Part shown: one piece after another, positions 43,139 through 52,027 of the stretch
How the letters are laid out: every line of letters starts with the position of its first letter
Position numbering within the stretch: position 1 is the stretch's first letter
NCBI GenBank assembly: GCA_033239005.1
Contig: BSQZ01000001.1
Span: 19,715,000-19,778,999, forward strand
Direction: 5' to 3'
DNA from: Lamellibrachia satsuma
Lineage: Eukaryota > Annelida > Polychaeta > Sabellida > Siboglinidae
Length of the DNA: 64,000 nt
Made by a program: the position numbers and the translations under genes
Notes under the pieces: generated by a model
What the model was told of the DNA's origin: nothing
The model's input: only the letters and a program-made list of their open reading frames with translations
Database searches by the model: none

Positions 43139-43780
43139 TTCGTGTATGAGGTATGCTTGCATATCCTCAGACAGTAGCCGAGTGCACCCTTCTGCACATA
43201 CGTTGACAGTAGCTTCGGCTACTGTCAGAGGTGTATGGTATGCTCTATGCATGATTAAGTGTGTGATTGCTTCGTTGATCATAATGTTTGCTGTAGACGG
43301 ATTTAAAATGTTCGGCCTGTTTGGTGAAGATTCTAAGATAATGTTTTCTTCGCAGCAGCGATCACACGTGCACGGTGATGACGATGTTGATGGCTGCTGT
43401 GTGTCGGAGGGTGGTGGTGTCAACAATCGATTGTTCATGACTTCGAATGATGGCGATGATGATGATGACGGCAGCGGCGACGCTGGCGTGAATTCAAATG
43501 TGGTCTGTGCATCTAGTAGACACGACGGCGGTAGGGGTGGCGCTGTCACCGCCGTTGTCGTTGCTGCTGTTGCTGGCGCTGCCGCCGCTGCTGCTACGGT
43601 TGGTGCTGCAAATCGACGTTTTCTATCGAGCACCAACCGCAGGTCGTTCGCAGCCAACGGCGGCAATTTTCGTTTTCGTCGCTGCTGTTGCTGCTGCGGC
43701 GGTGTTGCCGTCTTGTCATCATCGTCGGCGTCATCGGCTTTTTCATATGCCTCGCGTAATTGTCGCAGTCCGTTATGGAT
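43109..43780 (-). CDS. Unrecognised helical ORF with nuclear-localisation-like basic runs, probable exon
   Basis: Open from an acceptor-like tgtcccgtctatag (43781-43794 side) to the stop at 43109. Order: HNGLRQLREAYEKADDADDDD, a Gln run, RRKRKL, then DRKRRF, Ala/Thr/Pro-rich and Ser-rich low-complexity, CTCDRCC, and a helical end (MINEAITHLIMHRAYHTPL ... EDMQAYLIHEVACF). No family recognised. It is probably the second exon of the ORF at 43812-44348, joined over a 60-bp intron (43781-43840), but the observed phases do not match, so an indel or wrong boundary is likely. Confidence 0.45.
   Translation of the reverse strand: MHNGLRQLREAYEKADDADDDDKTATPPQQQQQRRKRKLPPLAANDLRLVLDRKRRFAAPTVAAAAAAPATAATTTAVTAPPLPPSCLLDAQTTFEFTPASPLPSSSSSPSFEVMNNRLLTPPPSDTQQPSTSSSPCTCDRCCEENIILESSPNRPNILNPSTANIMINEAITHLIMHRAYHTPLTVAEATVNVCAEGCTRLLSEDMQAYLIHEVACFNPWML
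43202..43227. other. Short inverted repeat with TTCG loop
   Basis: tgacagtagcttcggctactgtca: a 10-bp perfect stem closing c-TTCG-g on the plus strand (CGAA loop on the coding, minus, strand). It lies inside the helical ORF. Confidence 0.6.
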
Positions 43781-43840
43781 CTATAGACGGGACAACAAAA
43801 GACACACCTGTTTAATCAATGTCAGGAACTTCGTTCTTAC
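43781..43840 (-). other. Candidate 60-bp intron
   Basis: Minus strand gtaagaacg donor after GCAG, and a pyrimidine-rich tgtgtcttttgttgtcccgtctatag acceptor. A plausible branch (tgacattgat) precedes. The flanking open frames are in different phases (1 versus 0), so the junction is not proven. Confidence 0.4.
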
Positions 43841-44462
43841 CTGCATATAGACTGGCTATGGTCGCTCTGATAGTGTCTGCCATATCGACACACCATTGCC
43901 TTTTACCAACCCTCTCCTCTACCGCTATGACAACCCAGCGCATGATGTGATTCATCAGACCGGAAGACGGTACGTAATATTCACCTTCCGATAAATCTAA
44001 TATACGCTCAATCTCGTTACATGCATAACGAACACAAGCTGCGTCTATCAACGCGTTGAAGGTGTTCTGGTTCATCATGGCTTCTGTACGATTCCATATT
44101 CTGTCTATGTTCATTGCTGTCGCCTGCATATCGTTGCCATGGTTACCACCACCGCCGCCGCTGCTGCTGCTGCCGCTGCTGCTTATGACCATAGCTGCTT
44201 CGCTGCTGCTTACGGTAATAACCGCATCGTTATTTTCCTCGTCTGCTATACACAGAGTCGGTTCGGTAGAGGAAGTGATGGATGGTGTGGATGGTAACAG
44301 ATTACGTTCTTCAAACGAGTCTAACCACTGCTGTACCTTTTTATTCATGGTATTTTCCCAGTCCCGTACCTTTTGATTCGTGCTTATTTCATCAACAGGA
44401 GGACCTGTGCTTTCATTGCTGTTGTCAGCGCTGGTGGCGATGGCATTCTCTTTGTCTTCCTC
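43812..44462 (-). CDS. Unrecognised Ser-rich/helical ORF, possibly continuous with the RPA-like gene
   Basis: This frame is open from the codon after the RPA-like stop (TAG at 44463-44465) to TAA at 43812, and it is the same frame. From ATG 44348 it encodes 178 residues: helical start, Ser/Gly-rich linker (SSGSSSSGGGGG), then a hydrophobic/helical domain (NALIDAACVRYACNEIERIL ... GLMNHIMRWVVIAVEERV). Either a separate gene, or the rest of the RPA-like protein cut by a nonsense codon. No family recognised. Confidence 0.45.
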   Translation of the reverse strand, partial: EEDKENAIATSADNSNESTGPPVDEISTNQKVRDWENTMNKKVQQWLDSFEERNLLPSTPSITSSTEPTLCIADEENNDAVITVSSSEAAMVISSSGSSSSGGGGGNHGNDMQATAMNIDRIWNRTEAMMNQNTFNALIDAACVRYACNEIERILDLSEGEYYVPSSGLMNHIMRWVVIAVEERVGKRQWCVDMADTIRATIASLYAGKNEVPDID

Positions 44463-44963
44463 CTACAAAGAGAATGCCTCGTCAAGTACTTCCAGCTCTG
44501 ACGCAATGTAGTTTACGTACTCCTTGTTGACGCGCTTTTTAATGGTCGCTCTGACACGGACCCCCCTCAACACAGACAGGGCAGCCACCCGTTCGTCTTC
44601 TGACTTCATTGCGACGTACTGGTTCGCGGTGAAGCCAAGGATTTTAACTGCCAGCGTATCAAATACGCTAGCCCAACATTCACTTCCTATACTGTCTCTC
44701 AGGAGGACACGCAGGTTGAATCTGTACGTCGGAGATCGCTCCCATTTGTGTGTTGGACAATAGTACCCCTGCTTACTACGCTGGACTCCAACGGAACACT
44801 GTGAGCATGCCAGATATACTACATATTTCTCCTGCCGTGCGGTAGACACTATGGTTAACGGTGTTGGAAACTTGTATGTTCCATCGCTTACCTGGCTCTG
44901 TAAACGCGTCAGATTCATCATGTGGTCGTCATCGAAGAGCTGCTGCGCGGCGGCGGCCATCAT
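44463..44963 (-). CDS. RPA70-C-like ssDNA-binding protein, copy B
   Basis: 166 residues, ATG at 44963 or 44960. After a variable N-terminus it matches the layout of the C-terminal DNA-binding OB-fold (DBD-C) of the large RPA subunit: a zinc ribbon C-x2-C-x13-C-x2-H (CSQC ... CPTH), Y-R-F-N-L-R-V, then SECWASVFDTLAVKILGFTANQY, and a C-terminal basic/Tyr segment. RPA binds single-stranded DNA in replication and repair. Standard Polintons do not encode it. Homologue in copy A at 20973-21365. Own TATA box upstream. The stop at 44463 is followed by an open frame, so the original protein may have been longer. Confidence 0.7.
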   Translation of the reverse strand: MMAAAAQQLFDDDHMMNLTRLQSQVSDGTYKFPTPLTIVSTARQEKYVVYLACSQCSVGVQRSKQGYYCPTHKWERSPTYRFNLRVLLRDSIGSECWASVFDTLAVKILGFTANQYVAMKSEDERVAALSVLRGVRVRATIKKRVNKEYVNYIASELEVLDEAFSL

Positions 44964-45042
44964 GTTGGTTCGCTAGAGAGAGACTGTCGAGTGAGTGAGT
45001 CGCTGCGAGAATCGTGTTATGACAGTTGCAGCTACGGGTCCC

Positions 45043-45049
45043 TTATATA
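45043..45049 (-). promoter_or_regulatory. TATA box of the RPA-like gene, copy B
   Basis: tatataa on the minus strand about 80 bp upstream of the start; the copy-A homologue has the same box about 86 bp upstream. Confidence 0.55.
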
Positions 45050-45150
45050 GCGGGCCGGTTGCACGGCGCGTCTGTGTTATATTTACCAGCTGGCCCTCTG
45101 GTATGTATTGCGCAATCACCGCGCATTCCTATCGCTGTGCGCGCCAGACT

Positions 45151-45615
45151 TTATGGCGCCTGTTTTTTTCGAATGAACTCGCGACAATTCACGAGTATCT
45201 GACCCAACACTTTCTGTCCACGCTGTCCAGTATAGGTGGACATGCTCCAGTATCCCTCCCTACTTCTCACACTTTCCATTAACGGCGCTGGATATGTTTC
45301 TAATAATAGTTTGCGTAATGTCGTGTCGCGAAATTTAATAGCAACTAACGCTCTCATTACAGATCGTCTCTGTTTGTTCCACTGCGCGCGTAACTCCTGT
45401 TTCTCTCGGATGGTCTTGCTTAGGTATTTTGCCTGTAGTCCGGTTCTTGTGGCAAGCATTTTCTGCGCCGTGTCGACATCTCCATAAAAGATGCATTTCC
45501 TGTACTGGTATGCAGCTTCAACTGTGTTAAAAACATGACCCCATGCATGTATCCTACATGCGTAGAAATAGGATAGAAACGAGTTTCCTCCACGGAAGTA
45601 TATAGGAGGAGTCAT
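45151..45615 (-). CDS. NADAR (YbiA/DUF1768-like) domain protein, copy B
   Basis: 154 residues from the ATG at 45615 (MTPPIYFRGGNSFLS); the upstream in-frame ATG (45678) lies before the TATA box and adds an unrelated Tyr-rich stretch. The NADAR domain fills the protein: FRGGNSFLSYFYAC, F-N-T-V-E-A-A-Y-Q-Y-R-K with the expected catalytic glutamate, GLQAKYLSKTIR, W-N-K-Q-x3-VM-RALVAIKF, SREGYWS, and GQILVNCREF. Intact. Same position and orientation relative to the RPA-like gene as in copy A. A role in removing ADP-ribose-type marks from nucleic acid or NAD metabolites, perhaps against host defence, is inference from the family. Confidence 0.87.
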   Translation of the reverse strand: MTPPIYFRGGNSFLSYFYACRIHAWGHVFNTVEAAYQYRKCIFYGDVDTAQKMLATRTGLQAKYLSKTIREKQELRAQWNKQRRSVMRALVAIKFRDTTLRKLLLETYPAPLMESVRSREGYWSMSTYTGQRGQKVLGQILVNCREFIRKKQAP

Positions 45616-45650
45616 TCTGATTTTATGCTGTTTAATGTTACATGCACTGT

Positions 45651-45659
45651 ATTTATATA
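45651..45659 (-). promoter_or_regulatory. TATA box of the NADAR gene, copy B
   Basis: tatataaat on the minus strand about 37-44 bp before ATG 45615. Copy A has a weaker tatttaatac in the matching region. Confidence 0.45.
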
Positions 45660-46141
45660 CATAAATGCATGTATACATAAATTAATGCATGCACATATAA
45701 ATTAATGCATGCATATAAATTAATGCATATGCATGTATGTCCACCAGTTTCCATGCAGCAATAACTTCCATAAGTGCATGGTGTTTTTATGCGTGATAAA
45801 TGAGTTTTCGGATTCAGCGTTAGTTAGTTGACAAGCTTATCGGTGGGAGGAGTTGTTTACTGTTTCATGCAGAATGTCTGGAATCGATACAACGTTGGTT
45901 GAGAACTGGTTGACTTTGTTTTTTACACGTGATAAATGAGATTTTGCTTTCAGCATCGATTCTCTGACACTTATGTGACAGACTTATCGAACATGTTTTT
46001 CGTTGTGAAGGATGACTTATTGTTCTAGTGGGTTTGGGAGTTGATTATTAGCATTGCAGTTTAATAATAATTTTATTATGGGTGTTTTCTAACATAACTT
46101 TCTGACTTTGATGGATTTGTTATTGTTTTATAGCAGCTTAT
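45660..46141. other. Divergent intergenic region between NADAR and the two-exon gene
   Basis: Starts with repeats of ttaatgcatgcatataaa, then unique AT-rich sequence with two related stretches (gataaatgagttttcg / gataaatgagattttg, near 45795 and 45930). No ORF. Confidence 0.55.
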
Positions 46142-46179
46142 GTCAGCTGTCTGCATTGTTTAGCGTTTCCTATATAAAG
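46142..46179 (+). promoter_or_regulatory. Promoter of the two-exon gene, copy B
   Basis: gtcagctgtc at 46142-46151 and tatataaag at 46171-46179, with exactly the spacing seen in copy A (22252 and 22281). The start codon lies ~100 bp downstream. Confidence 0.7.
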
Positions 46180-46273
46180 CCGTCCTCAGACAAGGTATTT
46201 CTTTATACACTTACCGCCATTCTGTAACCGTCGTTCTGCTGCTGCCGCTGCCGTTGCCTCTGACGTCATCACC

Positions 46274-47075
46274 ATGTTGTCTAGCGTTGCTTTGTTTTCC
46301 GACTTGATGCAAGCCTACATCGAGATTGGCGTTGCGTTGAGTCTGATACTGTATCGATCGTAAGTACATATTGTCCGTGGTTGTTTGCTGATACGTACTC
46401 CTGTGTTTTTAAAAGGTTTTAAAAGAGTCTACATAACACACACAGTTTAACTTTAAGAGACATCTTTTATGCGTCTGTGACCTAGTTACAATGCCTCTTG
46501 CTAAGCGGCTGGTAGTCTGATTATGAATAGCACGCGCGCTGCGTCGGCCGAGCGAGGTCGCCAGGTCAGTCTTATCAGTTTTACGCGACCTAGTTTCTAC
46601 GCGCTTCTGCTGGTGTCGGTGTAGCATTACATACGCCGTTGTGGATCCAAAGTACACCGCTCACAGCAGGTCTACTCATAGTTTATTATTAACAGATGTG
46701 CATGTGCTATTTAATGTATATACGATACTTTTAACACAGTCCTTTACCAATGGCTCAATGTGTCTTTCACTGTGGTTTTTCAGCTTCCATAGAAACCACT
46801 GGTCGTTCGTGATGCAGGAGTTATGTGCTCGTACGCCACGCATAGATGAGAACAGCGATGACGGGTATACTTCCGAAGAAAGCTGGGACAATGAATGCAA
46901 TGAATACGCCGCATTTCTAGATCATAGAAAATTATGGTCTGCTGTCATGCAAGAAATGGAAAAGTCGTGTGGGGGGTACAATGATCAAGGCAACGTAGTA
47001 AAACGGCCAGTACAACGACCTACAAAACTGATCGATAGACGAGGGAAATCACTGCCGCGACTGAACTTGTATTGA
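46274..47075 (+). CDS. Two-exon repeat-motif gene, copy B
   Basis: Exon 1 46274-46359 (ATG in a tcaccATGt context, 28 codons plus 2 nt) ends at gtaagtac. Exon 2 46784-47075 starts after gtggtttttcag. Joined in phase 2 it gives 125 residues. Exon 1 encodes a mostly hydrophobic peptide (MLSSVALFSDLMQAYIE...). Exon 2 has two copies of the motif: FHRNHWSFVMQEL and FLDHRKLWSAVMQEM, separated by an acidic linker, then a basic tail. Copy A has the same exon structure and four motif copies. No known family recognised. Being spliced and opposite to all other genes, it may be a regulator expressed separately. Confidence 0.75.
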
Positions 47076-47089
47076 AATGGAAAACAAGA

Positions 47090-47530
47090 TGAACACTATG
47101 TTTCAATATATGACTTTATATGCTTTAATATGGCTATTTTTAAATGAACTCATGAAAGATATTTATATGACTTTATATGCTTTAATATATGGCTATTTTT
47201 AAATGAAATAATGAACGATATTTATATGCTTTAATATGATTAAATATATGGCTATTTTTTAAATAATTAATATGATTTTATGTGTTTTAATATGATTTGA
47301 TATATATGGTTATTTTTTAAATAATGATATTACTATATTTATATGATTTTATGTGCTTCAATATGATTTGATATATATGGCTATTTTTTAAATAATGATA
47401 TTACTATATTTATATGATTTTATGTGCTTTAATATGATTTGATATATAACTATTTTTAAATAATTATATTATTTTTTTATATGATTTTATGTGCTTTAAT
47501 ATGATGTATCGTTATTAAATATTAAAGTTT
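47090..47530. repeat. Tandem AT-rich ~65-75-bp repeats
   Basis: Six or so units built from tatttatatgattttatgtg, ctttaatatgatttgatata and ggctattttt. Non-coding, 3' of the two-exon gene. Confidence 0.88.
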
Positions 47531-47710
47531 CTTGATGATTTCATTCAATGAGGTGTTGTGTCTGTTAGCAACAGGGTAACGCGGGCCACAACGAACCAAT
47601 GGTTAGGGTATCGCGGACTACATCGAACCACGGATTATATGTCTTGGAATAAAATCACTCCTCAAGGATAGGGGTAGCTCTCACGTTATAGGATAGCGGT
47701 CACTACGTTA

Positions 47711-47950
47711 GGGTAGCGGTCACTACTGAGGTCAAGGGTCACCACACATGAGATCAACAGGTTGGGTTCATGTCAACATGTTGGGGTTATGACCGTTAGG
47801 GTTATCTCCAGTCGCTAGGGGGAGCTCGTGGTGGATGTATGTCACCGCTAGGGGGCGCTGGGGCTACCCAGAAGCCTCTATACCGGAAGTGAATGGGTTG
47901 CTCTTTACTGGGCGGCTCTTTTGATGTGTCATTCCCACACGTATACTGCT
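47711..47950. repeat. Polinton copy B right TIR
   Basis: Inverted match to the left TIR (29905 on). Ends in cacgtatactgct, whose complement starts AG. Two extra short pieces (ccctagcgactggag region) are not in the left copy. Confidence 0.9.
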
Positions 47951-47956
47951 GTCGTT
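47951..47956. repeat. Polinton copy B target-site duplication, right
   Basis: GTCGTT followed by gatgaagcagagg; the Copia frame resumes here. Confidence 0.93.
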
Positions 47957-49684
47957 GATGAAGCAGAGGAGAATCTGCCTGAAAAAATATAACTCAGCCA
48001 CAAACAGTGAAGCTAGCGACGCATTAGGCGCCGAGGATACAGAAGGAGACACAGTTGAACTTCGCAGAACGACTAGAGCAAATGCAGGTGTTCCTCCCTT
48101 AAGATACAGTGACGCGGGACTTTTGGCTCAAGCTCTAGAGGCAGACGTTCAAGTTGAAGAGCTTAGCAGCTGGGAAGAGGCAATGAAGTCGCAGCAAGCA
48201 GACGAGTGGAAGGCGGCTGCACAGATTGAGTACAAGTCACTCATGGACCACGGCACCTGGGAGTTAGTGCCACTCCCTCCGGATAAGAAGCTGGTTGAAA
48301 GCCGGTTGGTGTTCAAAGCAAAGCACGACGAATCGGGCGCAGTCGAGAGGTACAAGGCGCGGTTCGTGGCTCAAGGCTTCACACAAGTCTTTGGTGAGGA
48401 TTATAACCAAACATTCTCGCCAGTCGTCCGATGGGAATCAGTCTGCACTATCATCAGTCTGGCTGCGCAATACGACATGGAAATCCACCAAATGGACGTC
48501 GAGACCGCACTCCTCAATGGCTGTCTGGATGAGGAAATATACATGAAGCAGCCAGAAGATGGCTCGTGCGTAAACTCAAGCGCTCTCTGTACGGCCTGAA
48601 ACAGTCTCCACGTTGCTGGAATGAAGTGCTACATGAGCAGCTGGTCGACATCCAGTTTGTTCAGTCTGCTGCCGATCAGTGTCTCTACATCGGTAAAATC
48701 TGCGGGAGTTTGGTTTTTGTGACGATCTACGTCGACGACATTCTCATAGCATCCAAAGAGATCTAAGTTGTCCAGAAAACCAAGGAGCTCTTTGCAAAGA
48801 AGTTCAAGGTGAAAGACGGGCAAACTCCATTACTTCCTCGGGGTGCACATTCATCAGTCTGATGGTGCATTCTGGTTGGGACAGGAAAAGTACGCCGAGA
48901 ACATTCTGACCAAATTCAAAATGGAGACGTGCTCCCCTGTCAGCACACCCATGGAGACCAATGCGCGTCCTGTGAAAGCAACAGGATATTCGACCCCGTT
49001 CGATCTCAAACTCTATCAATTGGTGATCGGAAGACTATTGTTCTTAGCCAATGTGACCAAACCAGACATTTCACAATCTGTCCACAAGATGGCTCAGTTC
49101 AGTGCCCAACCAACAGTCGAACACTGGAAGTTAGTGAAGCGCATTCTTCGTTACGTGCAGGGAACGAAGGGCATTGGGCTACTGTGCACGACAGAACAAG
49201 ACTCGTCACTTGTTGCTTATTACGATGCGGATTATGCTGGTGACGTCAATGACCGGAAATCGACTTCTGGTTTTGTGTTTTTGAAGAACGGAGCAGCGAT
49301 AAGTTGGCGCAGTAAAAAACAGTCGGTGGTCGCACAGTCAACTGCTGAAGCAGAGTACGTCGCTTTGTTTTATGCTGCTCAACAATGCGTCTGGTTCCGT
49401 GAGATGCTGCTAAGCCTGAAGCAAAGAAAACCCGAGACAATGGTCATCTACGAGGAAAACCAATCGGCCATCCAGATTTCTCAGAATGCAGTGCATCATC
49501 CGAGGACAAAACACATTGGAGTCAAGTACCACTTTACGCGAGAGAAAGTACTCAACGGCGTCATCAAGTTGGAGTATTGTAACACTGCTGACATGGTGGC
49601 TGACATTCTAACTAAACCATTGGCTCGCAACCGATTTAAACTGTTACGTGCTAAAATGGGACTTGACACTCAGCCACAAAATTG
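47957..49684 (+). pseudogene. Copia reverse transcriptase and RNase H (3' part of pol)
   Basis: Contains the RT start (SWEEAMKSQQADEWKAA, ERYKARFVAQGF), the block HQMDVETALLNG, the catalytic YVDDILIASKE and the RNase H region (YYDADYAGDVNDRKSTSG, STAEAEYVAL) to the C-terminus. Frame breaks occur near 47985 (A-run just after the Polinton site), 48566 and 48766-48830. Ends 6 bp before the 3' LTR. Confidence 0.92.
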
Positions 49685-49689
49685 AGGAG

Positions 49690-50107
49690 TGTTGAAATAA
49701 GCATTTTTGTACCTGAGTTTATTGACAGTGCAACAGCACTACTGATAAGTGCATCAGTGCCTGCTGTTATTGTTTACCTGGTTGTGCTCAGTCATGCGTA
49801 CTGCTTAGTGACGTAATGCTTAGTGAAGTGCTGTAGTCTTTGTCTGTTCTTACGTTGCACTTGCCATGCTGCCTTTCGTGTAGAGCAGTCGTCTGTTCTA
49901 ATACATTTGCATGCACGTTTGTATGTATACATACATACGTAAATACATGCATACATACATACATACATACACATATGCACGCATACATACATACATACAT
50001 ACATACATACATACATACATTCATACATACATATTCTATTGACATCTCGGTCTACCGTGATGTTTTACTTCTGCGTGAATGTGGTGTAAACGTCGATACT
50101 TTCAACA
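49690..50107 (+). repeat. Copia 3' LTR with microsatellite insertion (418 bp)
   Basis: Same as the 5' LTR except for about 123 bp of (CATA)n/(TACA)n-type repeat at about 49910-50035. A GAGGAG-like purine tract precedes it. Followed by GTTAC, the target duplication. Confidence 0.95.
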
Positions 50108-50112
50108 GTTAC

Positions 50113-50570
50113 TGTCATGAAAAGTATTCTTTTGTAATATTTTGTTCTCTTAGACCTTCCGATTTCCATACAAGTGCCTGATTTTCCGAGACCCTCCGAT
50201 TTACATATACATCTCCTGGATTGGCATTCCTGAAACTTAACATGTATGACGGTATACTATAGGACACCATGGTATATTTTCATAAGGGCAAGCTGAACAT
50301 ATTCGCCAACACTCGCGTTCTCGAGTGGCGCCATCTGGCTGATTCATTCAGGAAAAGCAGCAACTTATTTCTACACAACACTGTTATTAACACAAATAAT
50401 ATTCATCATGTTCATAGGGAGCACAGTGTACAATTGGTTATTAATTAAAATAATAGTCGTCATAGCCAACATCTATATTGGAATATTACTATTTCATAGA
50501 TCACACAATAACAACAACAATATTAAATCAAATTCAATAATGTTTATTCAAACAAATTCAAGCAAAATCA
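50113..50570. other. Right flank of Copia; MITE-end fragment
   Basis: ccatggtatattttcataaggg at about 50269-50290 is the same terminal sequence as the palindromic element at 53040-53163. Otherwise no feature. Confidence 0.5.
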
Positions 50571-50624
50571 GTTAGTAAAACAATATAAACAGACAACTTG
50601 CAAGTGAAATGTTTGAAAGGAGTA

Positions 50625-50644
50625 ACACACATACATGCATGCAT

Positions 50645-50687
<43 letters not shown>

Positions 50688-51215
50688 TGCACGCACACAC
50701 ACACATACATACATACATACAAGCGTGCAATGCAAACACGGGCAGGCATCGTCATTAATTACCAAAGCATGGAATAGGTATACAGCAACAGTGAACGCAA
50801 CATAAATACAAATATAAGTACGTACATGCATGCGTGCATACATACGTACGTACGTACGTACGCACGAACGCACGCACGCACACACAAGCATGCACGCACG
50901 CACGCACGCGTATGCATGCATGCATGCACGTTTGTCGCATACATACATACGTAAATGCATGCATACATACATACATACATACATACATACATACATACAT
51001 ACATACACACATACATACATGCACACATACATACATGCATACATACATACATACATACATTCATACATACATACATACATACATACATACATACATACAT
51101 ACATACATACATACATACGTACATACATACATACGTACATACTACATACATACGTACATAATTACATACATACATACATATATACAAAGATACAAGCGTG
51201 CGTGCGTGCGTGCGT
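50625..51215. repeat. Microsatellite region (CATA)n, (CGCA)n, (CGTA)n
   Basis: Three tracts (50631-50720, 50820-50930, 50938-51215) of four-base repeats. A gcaggcatcgtcattaatNaccaaa(g/c)catggaataggtatacag(c/ca) block before and after (50742 and 51328) shows a ~590-bp tandem duplication with the repeats inside. Long ORFs here are repeat artefacts. Confidence 0.9.
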
Positions 51216-51401
51216 GGGTACAATGCAAACGTATATTTAAGGCACAATGTAAATATAATTACTGCATGAATCTATTCTGCGTTTGCTTCCAAAACTGGCT
51301 GCGCCCAAGTTCGCGCTTACTCCACGGGCAGGCATCGTCATTAATGACCAAACCATGGAATAGGTATACAGCTACAGTGAACGCAACATGAATAATTAAT
51401 G

Positions 51402-51527
<126 letters not shown>

Positions 51528-51785
51528 TTCGAATTTGGCTACCCGATGTTCCATGTTACCATTTGATTGACACATTCGTATGTATGCATTAATACACGCG
51601 TAGGTACTGTATTTGGACCCGCACTTTGCCAAAAAAATGCATTCTAGTGTTGTGCGCAATGACTTCATCTACCGCCCTTACATCATGACAATTGGGGTAG
51701 ATATACTGCGTTTATGCAATGTTACTTGGCCTCTATGTATAATTTAATTTGAGACGTGAACTATTTCATCACAATTAGCCAACAA

Positions 51786-52027
51786 CAAGCATGCACTATG
51801 CACGGTCAGGGCCAAGCATGCATTATGCACGGTCAGGGCCAAGCATGCACTATGCACGGTCAGGGCCAAGCATGCACTATGCGCGGTCAGGGCCAAGCAT
51901 GGACTATGCACGGTCAGGGCCAAGCGTGCACTATGCACGGTCAGGGCCAAGCATGCACTATGCACGGTCAGGGCCAAGCATGCACTATGCACGGTCAGGG
52001 CCAAGCATGCACTATGCGCGGTCAGGG
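51786..52027 (+). repeat. 27-bp minisatellite, about nine units
   Basis: Unit aagcatgcactatgcacggtcagggcc, 27 bp, so one frame stays open through the array. Units differ at one or two positions. The open frame is best explained by unit length. Confidence 0.93.

Noticed and set aside
43035..43850. 271-codon plus-strand ORF
   Set aside because: Begins in a (TG/CG) repeat and lies antisense to the helical ORF; Ala/Ser/Cys low complexity.
44849..44891. Intron inside the RPA-like gene (CAG|gtaagc ... accatag)
   Set aside because: Removing it shifts the frame into a stop, and the enclosed residues (Y-x-F ... LTIV) are conserved with copy A, so it is coding.
50558..51391. Long ORFs on both strands at 50.6-51.4 kb
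   Set aside because: They translate tetranucleotide repeats (YVCM/HTYI patterns) and have no protein character.
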